From an uncultured Clostridia bacterium (GTDB lineage Bacteria; Bacillota; Clostridia; Oscillospirales; Ruminococcaceae): 57,807 nucleotides of DNA. Positions within the stretch are counted from its first letter, which is position 1, and the number at the start of each line of letters is the position of its first letter. The stretch lies in assembly GCA_947383835.1 (NCBI GenBank), contig CANDEV010000015.1, positions 1-57,807 on the forward strand, read 5' to 3'. Made by a program: the position numbers and the translations under genes. Positions 51,466 to 57,807 of the stretch are shown piece by piece. Below the pieces are notes generated by a model. That model made no database searches, had not been told where the DNA came from, and saw nothing but the letters and a program-made list of their open reading frames with translations.

Positions 51466-53033
51466 AACTGATCATCTCCTAAAATCTTTTCTGCGGCAAG
51501 TCCTGTTTTATACCGCTTTATATATTTTTCAAAGCCTCTTACGCCATTTTCTTCGGGCGCTGCCGTATTCTTTTCCATATCCGCAAAAATTTCACCGTCC
51601 AGCCACGCTGCAAGAGTTTTTCCGCCGCCGCACACCATATACGCCGCAAGCAGAGCCATTCCCCACGCGCCGCCCTCTCCCGCGGTTTTCATAACGGCAA
51701 CGGGAGTATTCAGACCGTCCGCCAAAAACTGCTGCGCAACGCCCTGCACCTTGAAAATCCCGCCATGACCCGTGAACTGCTCCGCGGAGACCTTTTCCTT
51801 TTCAAAAAGAATATCCATTCCAATCTTTAACGCTGCAAAAGCGGAATAGATCTCCGCGCGGAAAAGGTTGGCAAGGTTCATCTTGCTGTCCAGAGTGCGG
51901 AAGTACATGGGTCTGCCATTTTCTATGCCTGCAACAGGCTCTCCCGAAAGGAAGCTACACGCCGTTACTCCGCCGCAGTCGGGTTCTCCCTGCAAAGCGT
52001 TTTTGTACAGCATTTCATATATTGCGGACTTATCGGCAGGGCTGCCCGAAAGCAACAAAAATTCCTCAAAAATATTCACCCAAGCGTCAAGCTCGGAGCA
52101 GCAGTTGTTGCAGTGCACCATTGCCACAGGCGCGCCGTCCGGTGTGGAAACAATATCTATTTCGGGATAAACGCCCCCAAGGGGCTTTTCAAGCACAAGC
52201 ATTGAGAAAACGGAAGTCCCCGCTGAAATATTTCCCGTTTTCGGAAGGACTGCGTTTGTCGCCGTCATGCCCGTCCCCGCGTCGCCCTCGGGAGGACACA
52301 GGGGAACTCCAGCTTCAAGGTCGCCTGCGGGGTCGAGAAGCTTTGCTCCGGCTTCGGTAAGGATACCCGCGTTTTCCCCTGCGGTCAGAACGTCGGGAAG
52401 GAGCTCCGAAATGTTCACGGTCGGGACAAGTCCCCCGAATTTGTCAAGCATATTTTTATCATAACCGCTGCCGCTTATTGGGAACATTCCCGAAGCCTCG
52501 CCTATGCCGACGGAGCGTTTGCCTGTCAGCAGGAAATGAATATACCCCGCAAGCGTTGTTATATGCGCGATTTCAGGTACGTGCTCCTCGCCGTTTAAAA
52601 CCGCCTGATAAAGGTGTGCAATGCTCCAACGCTGCGGAATGTTAAATCCGAAAAGCTTTGTAAGCTCCGCGGCGGCTTTTTCTGTGGTGGTGTTGCGCCA
52701 AGTCCTAAAAGGCACAAGGAGGTTATCGTTCTTATCAAAAGCCATGTAGCCGTGCATCATTGCGGAAATACCCATTGCCCCGAACGTCCGTGGGACAACG
52801 CCGTACTTTTCGCGGACGTCCCTTTTCAAATCGGCATAGCAGGACTGAACACCGCTGTGAATATCCTCTAATGAGTAAGTCCAATAACCGTTTTCAAGGC
52901 GGTTTTCCCAGCCGTGAGAGCCGCCCGCTATTGGGGTAAACGTATCGTCTATAAGAGACGCTTTTATTCGGGTCGAGCCAAGCTCAATTCCCAAAAAGGT
53001 TTTTCCCTGCGCGATTTTTTCCTGTATGGTCAT
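51462..53033 (-). CDS. araB: L-ribulokinase
   Basis: A 523-aa FGGY-family kinase phosphorylating L-ribulose. N-terminal phosphate loop GIELGSTRIKASLID, mid-protein GDAGTGMTATNAV and GTSVFSMLVL, late GHGGIFKVQGVAQQFLADGL with an Ala-Gly-Glu-Gly-Gly stretch. I start at MTIQEKIAQ, seven bases after AGGAG; an earlier in-frame codon has no site. Overlaps the GH43 gene by four bases. Confidence 0.92.
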   Translation of the reverse strand: MTIQEKIAQGKTFLGIELGSTRIKASLIDDTFTPIAGGSHGWENRLENGYWTYSLEDIHSGVQSCYADLKRDVREKYGVVPRTFGAMGISAMMHGYMAFDKNDNLLVPFRTWRNTTTEKAAAELTKLFGFNIPQRWSIAHLYQAVLNGEEHVPEIAHITTLAGYIHFLLTGKRSVGIGEASGMFPISGSGYDKNMLDKFGGLVPTVNISELLPDVLTAGENAGILTEAGAKLLDPAGDLEAGVPLCPPEGDAGTGMTATNAVLPKTGNISAGTSVFSMLVLEKPLGGVYPEIDIVSTPDGAPVAMVHCNNCCSELDAWVNIFEEFLLLSGSPADKSAIYEMLYKNALQGEPDCGGVTACSFLSGEPVAGIENGRPMYFRTLDSKMNLANLFRAEIYSAFAALKIGMDILFEKEKVSAEQFTGHGGIFKVQGVAQQFLADGLNTPVAVMKTAGEGGAWGMALLAAYMVCGGGKTLAAWLDGEIFADMEKNTAAPEENGVRGFEKYIKRYKTGLAAEKILGDDQL

Positions 53034-53052
53034 AACATCGCTCCTTTTCAAA

Positions 53053-53532
53053 TCATTTCATATATGACATCAATTCATCATAATATTTCTGCGGCAGCAA
53101 AAATGTGCCGCCATTGTTTGACAAGATATATTGTTTTTTGTCGTCCATTAATATCCGTATTTCGTCCACACCACACATATATGTAATAATATCCGCTTTG
53201 CCAGAATCGTCCGTATTATCAAATGCGCTTATCGGCAGTTCGCGTGTATTTTGGTACTCAACAGCAATCGACAAGCCCTCCTTGCCGAACCGCTTTATCT
53301 CGTCCATTGTAACGATAAGAGTCATTTCCGTAATGCCCGTATGCTCGTCCGATAAAATTTTTTCGGTCAGCAATGTCAATTCCTCCGCAGCTTTCTCCGA
53401 CAGGGCAATATTTTTTCCCTTGCTTGTTACGGTTATCCTGCACTCGCCGTCCCGTATCAAAACGGCTGTCCCGCAAGAGGTCATAAACTGTACCGTTAAA
53501 AATATTACAAACAGTAATTTTATTTTTCGCAT
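53053..53532 (-). CDS. Small lipoprotein of unknown function
   Basis: A 159-aa protein with a lipoprotein signal (KIKLLFVIFLTVQFMTSC, Cys-20) and a polar alpha/beta body. No known domain recognised. GGGAGG lies seven bases before the ATG. Its start overlaps the end of the acetyltransferase gene by 13 bases. It sits oddly inside the ara operon between araA and araB. Confidence 0.65.
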   Translation of the reverse strand: MRKIKLLFVIFLTVQFMTSCGTAVLIRDGECRITVTSKGKNIALSEKAAEELTLLTEKILSDEHTGITEMTLIVTMDEIKRFGKEGLSIAVEYQNTRELPISAFDNTDDSGKADIITYMCGVDEIRILMDDKKQYILSNNGGTFLLPQKYYDELMSYMK

Positions 53533-53963
53533 ATTGACCCTCCCGTTTGTTTCCCGAAAATGATCTCATACTCCTCGCCGAACGGAGTAAATCCACCCAA
53601 GTCCTTGTAGCCAAGCTTTCGGTAAAAATGCTGAGAGTACTCGTTCGCCTGTGCGGAGGTCAGCAGCTTTTTGTGACCGCATACAAGCATAAGCCTTTCC
53701 CACTCCTTGACGAGACTGCTCCCAACGCCTTTGTCCCGAAATTTTTCTATAACGAAAAGTATATTCATAAACGGTATCTCGTCCCAAAAGAAATTGTACC
53801 GCAGCCAGCCCGCAAGCTCGCCGCCGACCTCTGCAATAAGAATATTTTTATCGGCAATTTTCTTTTTAAGAATTTCTGCGGAAACGTGCTTATCGTTTTT
53901 GTGCAGTACTTCAAAATCATTTTCTTCGGCAATTCTTATTTTTACGGAATTATTTTTTGACAC
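53520..53963 (-). CDS. GNAT-family acetyltransferase
   Basis: A 147-aa protein with the GNAT order: IRIAEENDFEVLHKND, strand ILIAEVGGELAGWLRY, strand MNILFVIEKFRDKGVGSSLV (the acetyl-CoA loop is the atypical RDKGVG), then NEYSQHFYRKLGY. The substrate is unknown. The GTG start has GGAGG seven bases upstream. Inserted between araA and araB, coupled to the lipoprotein gene. Confidence 0.8.
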   Translation of the reverse strand: MSKNNSVKIRIAEENDFEVLHKNDKHVSAEILKKKIADKNILIAEVGGELAGWLRYNFFWDEIPFMNILFVIEKFRDKGVGSSLVKEWERLMLVCGHKKLLTSAQANEYSQHFYRKLGYKDLGGFTPFGEEYEIIFGKQTGGSICEK

Positions 53964-53985
53964 ATTTTATCCTCCGCAATTCATA

Positions 53986-54008
53986 GTGGACGGGTTTCCC
54001 GCCCCTAC
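53986..54008. repeat. Short GC-rich hairpin
   Basis: GTGGACGGGTTTCCCGCCCC followed by TAC forms a small imperfect palindrome between the acetyltransferase gene and araA. It may be a shortened relative of family A or a separate minor repeat. Confidence 0.5.
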
Positions 54009-54015
54009 AGTAGTT

Positions 54016-55482
54016 TTAATTTTTCAGTCCCGCCAAAATGTCCAGCATTTCAAGCTGCTGCTCAAATGCGTTAAGATCGGTCTTGCCGTCTATAACAACA
54101 AGCTCGGTGTCCGTCATTTTAGCGAACAGCCGAATGTCCTCGGCGGTGAGAGCCGTGGAGACTACCGCGTGGTGCGCTCCGCCTGCGTATATCCATGCCG
54201 CCGCGCCTGTTTTGAAATCGGGGTTGAGCTTCCACATAAGCCGCGCAACAGGGAGCTTCGGCATTGGCTTAGGCTGCTGAACGAGAGTAATTTCCGCGCA
54301 AACGAGGCGGAAACGGTTGCCCATATCTATCATTGAGACCGCGATACCCTCGCCGTTCACGCCGTCGAAAACAAGACGTGCAGGGTCGGACTTTCCGCCT
54401 ATACCGAGTGGGTGCACCTGAATTTCAGGCTTTGAAGCTGCGAACACAGGGGAGACCTCCAGCATATGAGCGGCAAGCTCCAGCTCGTCCCCCGCCGTAA
54501 GGTCGTAGGTGTAGTCCTCCATAAAGCCTGTTGCGCCCTCTCTGCCCTCCGCCATTTTTTGCAGGACAGCGCCCAGTGCCGCAGTCTTATAGTCACCCTC
54601 TGGGCCGAAGCCGATACCCTTTGCCATAATATTCTGGACGGCAATTCCCGGGAGCTGATTTAAGCCGTGCAAATCCTGAAAAGTATCGGTAAATGCGGAA
54701 ATATTTTCTCTCTCGATAAATTTTTCCAAAGCGACCTCATATTTTGCCTGCTCGCGGACGGCGGCGGTATTGTCGGTTTTCATTTCGTATTTTTCGGCGT
54801 ACTCTTTCATTTTGCCGTCAATTTCGCTTTCCGTCACACTGTCGGCAATTTGAACAACGTCCCCGATACCGTAATAATTGACGTTCCAGCCGAAACGTAT
54901 CTCGCTTTCAACGCGGTCGCCGTCGGTAACGGCAACGTCCCGCATGTTGTTGCCAAGCATTGCAACGCGCATAGTCCTGCCGAAATCTACAGCAAGGGCA
55001 GCCTTCGCGAATTTGCGTATATGCGAAATTACGTCCTCATGCTTATAGTACCCGACAACCACTTCACGCTTAACTCCGAGACGGGTACAGATAAAGCCGA
55101 ACTCGCGGTCGCCGTGTGCGGACTGGTTCAAATTCATAAAATCCATGTCAATGCTGTCGTAGGGCAGCTTTTCGCCATACTGGGTGTGGAGGTGGAGCAT
55201 CGGTTTTTTTAACGCCTGCAAAGCCCGTATCCACATCTTTGCGGGGGAGAATGTGTGCATCCACATGATAACGCCAATGCAGTCCTCGTCCGCAGAAGCC
55301 TTTGTGCAAATTTTCTCCGCTTCGGCGGCGGTTTTAACAATTGGAGCAAACTCAACGGCTGCGACGCCGCTTAGCTTTCCGTCGAGAAATTCCGTCATGG
55401 CGCGGCTGTCTGCTTCGGCTTGAGCGAGAGTTTCCTCGCCGTAAAGGTCTTGGCTGCCTGTGATAAAATAAAGCTTTTTCAT
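54016..55482 (-). CDS. araA: L-arabinose isomerase
   Basis: A 488-aa enzyme converting L-arabinose to L-ribulose, first in the operon. Recognised by YFITGSQDLYGEE, MHTFSPAKMWI, HLHTQYGE and the metal-site region GFGPEGDYKTAAL. GGAGG lies eight bases before the ATG at 55482; the longer frame upstream has no site. A family B repeat lies about 110 bases upstream, between araA and the divergent SCP2-like gene. No clear AraR operator was found. Confidence 0.95.
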   Translation of the reverse strand: MKKLYFITGSQDLYGEETLAQAEADSRAMTEFLDGKLSGVAAVEFAPIVKTAAEAEKICTKASADEDCIGVIMWMHTFSPAKMWIRALQALKKPMLHLHTQYGEKLPYDSIDMDFMNLNQSAHGDREFGFICTRLGVKREVVVGYYKHEDVISHIRKFAKAALAVDFGRTMRVAMLGNNMRDVAVTDGDRVESEIRFGWNVNYYGIGDVVQIADSVTESEIDGKMKEYAEKYEMKTDNTAAVREQAKYEVALEKFIERENISAFTDTFQDLHGLNQLPGIAVQNIMAKGIGFGPEGDYKTAALGAVLQKMAEGREGATGFMEDYTYDLTAGDELELAAHMLEVSPVFAASKPEIQVHPLGIGGKSDPARLVFDGVNGEGIAVSMIDMGNRFRLVCAEITLVQQPKPMPKLPVARLMWKLNPDFKTGAAAWIYAGGAHHAVVSTALTAEDIRLFAKMTDTELVVIDGKTDLNAFEQQLEMLDILAGLKN

Positions 55483-55591
55483 AAAAATACCTCCGTTTTT
55501 ATAAAATAAAATTCCAATTATATTGTACAGCAAAAATGATTTTTTTGCAATGATATTTTGTATTTTTATACTGACAAATTATATCGTATTT

Positions 55592-55694
55592 ATACTAATT
55601 TGCGACTATAAAGCGTGTAAAAAATCAAGCAAAAATTTGCATATATGATTTTTGTGCAGATTTTTTACCTACGCTTTTAGGAGAAAATTAGTAT
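55592..55694. repeat. Family B palindromic repeat, copy 4
   Basis: 103 bp from ATACTAATTTGCGACTA to the inverted end AAAATTAGTAT. The interior GTGTAAAAAATCAAGC...GATTTTTTACCTACGC folds into a long hairpin. Located in the araA/SCP2 divergent region. Confidence 0.85.
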
Positions 55695-55747
55695 TAGAGC
55701 GTGTTATGCGGAAAAACTCTTTAGGCAAAAAGGGGTATCTGTTAGAC

Positions 55748-55776
55748 TTGACTAAATAACCCAAATGTGCTATAAT
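55748..55776 (+). promoter_or_regulatory. Promoter of the SCP2-like gene
   Basis: TTGACT (55748-55753), 17 bases, TATAAT (55771-55776), about 45 bases before the start. Confidence 0.82.
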
Positions 55777-55819
55777 TTATAATATGTTATTATTTGTAAA
55801 AACACGGAGGTACACTTTT

Positions 55820-56140
55820 ATGACTTTTCAGGATTATTTTAAAAAACTCAAAGACATTTTTATGGAGGCTGACGTTTCAAAGCTGGACGGCGACATCGCT
55901 TTTCAGATCAATCTTACGGGCGAGGGCGCAGGAACCTTTTACGCGGAATACAAAAACGGAAAGCTCTCCGTTGAGCCTTACGATTATCACGACAGGGACG
56001 CTGCTCTAACCGCGGACTCCAAGGATTTCGTTAAGATCGCCGAGGGCAAAATGGATCCGATCCAGGCGTATTTTCTCGGAAAGCTCAAGGTGGACGGCGA
56101 CGTGAGCAAGGCTCTTGCACTGAAAAATCTGGTGAAATAA
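55820..56140 (+). CDS. SCP2 sterol-binding-fold protein
   Basis: A 106-aa protein matching the small bacterial SCP2 domain: FQINLTGEGAGTFYAEYKNGK, DAALTADSKDFVKIAEGKMDPIQAYFLGKLKVDGDV. The late segment MDPIQAYFLGKLKVDGD is the hallmark. It binds a hydrophobic ligand, probably a lipid or fatty acid. GGAGG lies nine bases before the ATG. It is followed after three bases by a methyltransferase gene, so the pair may be functionally linked. Confidence 0.88.
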   Translation: MTFQDYFKKLKDIFMEADVSKLDGDIAFQINLTGEGAGTFYAEYKNGKLSVEPYDYHDRDAALTADSKDFVKIAEGKMDPIQAYFLGKLKVDGDVSKALALKNLVK

Positions 56141-56143
56141 TTT

Positions 56144-57313
56144 ATGGAAAATAATATTTCCACCGCCATCGAAAAAATTTTTGAGGACTCCCCTTTTAAG
56201 CTTGTTTTCAGCAAGCCTCCAAAAAACGGTAATTTCCGCAGGATAAATGTTGTGAAAAAACGTGACGGCTTTCAAGCCGAGAAATACACCGAAAAGCAGG
56301 TTTTCCACGAAAATTTTGCAGACAATGAGGCTGCAAAAGCTTACTGCGAAAAGCTTTTTGAGCAGGAATGGGGACAGCTCAACGCTTGGGGAGGTTCTCA
56401 CGAATACAGCATTTCGGTGTCGAAAAAGGGTAAAATTCTTTTCAGTCAAAAAACGCTTTCGGGGCAGTCCCCCAAATCGGAAGAGAACCATAATAAAAAG
56501 AAAAATTATATTATTGCCGAGGACAAGCCTTTCCCCGCCCTTGTGGACATGGGCGTGTTCACAAAGGAGGGCAGGGTCGCAAAGCCGATGTACGATAAAT
56601 TCCGCCAGATAAACCGTTTTGTGGAAATTATCGACGACGCCGTCCGCGAGAAAAATTTTCATAACGGAATTGTCCGCGTCGTGGATTTCGGCTGCGGGAA
56701 GTCATACCTGACATTTGTGCTGTACCATTATTTTACCGAAATAATGGGGCTTGAAACGGATATGCTGGGTCTTGACCTTAAGGCGGACGTTATTGAAAAA
56801 TGCAATGAGGCGGCTAAGAGGTACGGTTACAAAAACCTTCGCTTCGAGGTTGGGGACATCAGCAGCGCCTCCTACACCGAAAAGACGGACATGGTGGTAA
56901 CTCTCCACGCCTGCGACACGGCGACGGACTACGCTCTGCACAACGCGGTCATGCGTGGCGCTGAGATGATATTTTCCGTCCCCTGCTGCCAGCACGAGCT
57001 TAACAGTCAGATGAAATCGGAAAATCTATCCATACTCACAAGATACGGCATTGTAAAGGAGCGCGTCGCCGCTTTGTGTACAGACGCGATACGTGCAAAT
57101 CTTTTGGAGTACTGCGGCTACAGGACTCAGCTTTTAGAGTTTATAGACTTTGAGCACACTCCGAAAAATATTCTGATACGTGCGGTGAAAAAGGCAAGTC
57201 CTCACAAGGATAGGGAAAAATATCTTGCCGAGGCGGAGAGGATCATGGAGGAGTTTTCCTTTGAGCCGACTTTGTACGGACTGCTGAAAAAAGACGGGCT
57301 AATTAACAATTGA
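56144..57313 (+). CDS. SAM-dependent methyltransferase of unknown target
   Basis: A 389-aa protein. An N-terminal domain of about 150 residues carries a basic linker. The Rossmann methyltransferase domain has motif I VVDFGCGKSYLTFVLY, MLGLDLKADVIEKCNEAA, VTLHACDTATDYAL and the PCCQHEL segment seen in Methyltransf_32-type proteins. The Cys-Cys-x-His cluster is unusual for nucleic-acid or small-molecule methyltransferases and hints at metal. The start is three bases after the SCP2 stop, so the two are co-translated. Substrate unknown. Confidence 0.82.
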   Translation: MENNISTAIEKIFEDSPFKLVFSKPPKNGNFRRINVVKKRDGFQAEKYTEKQVFHENFADNEAAKAYCEKLFEQEWGQLNAWGGSHEYSISVSKKGKILFSQKTLSGQSPKSEENHNKKKNYIIAEDKPFPALVDMGVFTKEGRVAKPMYDKFRQINRFVEIIDDAVREKNFHNGIVRVVDFGCGKSYLTFVLYHYFTEIMGLETDMLGLDLKADVIEKCNEAAKRYGYKNLRFEVGDISSASYTEKTDMVVTLHACDTATDYALHNAVMRGAEMIFSVPCCQHELNSQMKSENLSILTRYGIVKERVAALCTDAIRANLLEYCGYRTQLLEFIDFEHTPKNILIRAVKKASPHKDREKYLAEAERIMEEFSFEPTLYGLLKKDGLINN

Positions 57314-57475
57314 TAATAAATAATTACGATATATTCTGCAAAAACAAATTAATACATTTTGAATTTTATAATCAACGCCGATACCATAATTATTAATTAA
57401 TTTTGGTTCTCCGAATTGCACAAAAACATTACTCTTTTCGCTCTAATTTTCTCATGGAGTATTTTGGAAATTGTC
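57314..57475. other. AT-rich interval before guaB
   Basis: AATTAACAATTGATAATAAA and a rightward ATTATTAATTAATT form a loose AT-rich inverted repeat, related to the AT hairpin at 46877. No gene, and no purine-riboswitch core was recognised. Confidence 0.4.
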
Positions 57476-57504
57476 TTGACTTAATGCAAATAAAATGGTA
57501 TTCT
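57476..57504 (+). promoter_or_regulatory. guaB promoter
   Basis: TTGACT (57476-57481), 17 bases, TATTCT (57499-57504), about 45 bases before the guaB start. Confidence 0.75.
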
Positions 57505-57551
57505 TATTAGAAATATCCATTTTTCCGCTTTATATTAGGAGGTACTTTTTT

Positions 57552-57807
57552 ATGCTGGAAACGAATTTTTCAAACAAGTTTATCAAGGAGGGTCTGACAT
57601 TCGATGATGTTCTGCTTATCCCTGCCAAGTCGGATTGTACGCCCAATATGGTAAAACTGAACGCCAGACTTGCAGGCGACATCTATCTGAACACTCCGAT
57701 AGTGACAGCAGCTATGGACACTGTTACAGAGGCAAACATGGCTATAGCTATCGCTCGTGAGGGCGGTATCGGAATTATTCACAAAAATATGTCTATCGAG
57801 CGCCAGG
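57552..57807 (+). CDS. guaB: IMP dehydrogenase (5' part, cut by window end)
   Basis: The first 85 codons: FIKEGLTFDDVLLIPAKSD, then LNTPIVTAAMDTVTEANMAI and AREGGIGIIHKNMSIE. These are the conserved N-terminal barrel segments of the NAD-dependent enzyme that converts IMP to XMP in guanine nucleotide synthesis. AGGAGG lies ten bases before the ATG. The remainder lies outside the window. Confidence 0.96.
   Translation, partial: MLETNFSNKFIKEGLTFDDVLLIPAKSDCTPNMVKLNARLAGDIYLNTPIVTAAMDTVTEANMAIAIAREGGIGIIHKNMSIERQ

Noticed and set aside
57314..57551. Purine riboswitch before guaB
   Set aside because: No conserved three-way junction core or terminator; only AT-rich repeat and a promoter.
1..57807. 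tRNA genes, insertion sequences, prophage or integrase
   Set aside because: No GTTCGANTC-type tRNA arms, transposase, integrase or phage structural motifs were seen in any frame.

Overview
The window looks like chromosome of an anaerobic, carbohydrate-degrading Gram-positive bacterium of the Ruminococcus/Oscillospiraceae type. Signs are strong AGGAGG ribosome sites, TTGACA-17-TATAAT promoters, a T-box in front of thrS, ribonuclease Y, a clostridial-style fab/acc operon, MsmX-type sugar permeases without their own ATPase, and a secreted protein ending in an NPxTG-like sorting signal. No rRNA, tRNA, CRISPR array, transposase or prophage gene was found. This taxonomic reading is inference from gene content.

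Layout. 0.2-1.0 kb: a HEPN/nucleotidyltransferase-fold pair. 1.1-10.7 kb (minus): fatty-acid operon fabH, a membrane protein, fabG, fabF, accB, fabZ, accC, two zinc-ribbon membrane proteins, accD, accA, acpP, with fabD divergent at 11.0 kb. 12-20 kb (plus): lipoprotein, aroE, a small DUF6809-like gene divergent from two tandem ribbon-helix-helix (RHH) genes, a membrane protein, a GH2 glycosidase and prmC. 20.2-34.4 kb (minus): glgP, then an eight-gene secretion/transport operon with two ABC permease pairs, an unusual solute-binding fusion, an NHL/TPR protein, a YIP1-like protein and a DUF5696 protein. 34.8-37.0 kb: a secreted Ala/Thr-rich surface protein. 37.3-38.2 kb: two tandem type I toxin-antitoxin-like modules (holin-like peptides of 31 and 33 aa opposed by small RNAs). 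38.2-41.1 kb: GH27 alpha-galactosidase, mscL, a second RHH/DUF6809-like locus whose DUF6809-like gene is frameshifted. 41.1-48.4 kb: a diguanylate cyclase with an odd signature, thrS with T-box, rny, and an O-antigen-ligase-like protein. 49-55.5 kb (minus): arabinose operon araA, acetyltransferase, lipoprotein, araB, GH43, araD and a decayed small gene. 55.7-57.8 kb (plus): SCP2-like protein, a methyltransferase and the start of guaB.

How the parts fit. The left third is lipid synthesis. The centre and right capture and degrade plant or host glycans: GH2, GH27 and GH43 enzymes, arabinose catabolism, ABC permeases and glycogen phosphorylase.

Three families of non-coding palindromic repeats are scattered between genes. 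Family A is GC-rich, about 70-90 bp, five copies. Family B is AT-rich, about 105 bp, four copies. The third is an AT-only hairpin. Two repeats supply the stop codon of the neighbouring gene.

The most unusual items are the two RHH/DUF6809-like divergent loci with operator palindromes, the tandem type I toxin modules (too short for ordinary gene calling), the double-permease operon, and the mobile-looking family B repeat.
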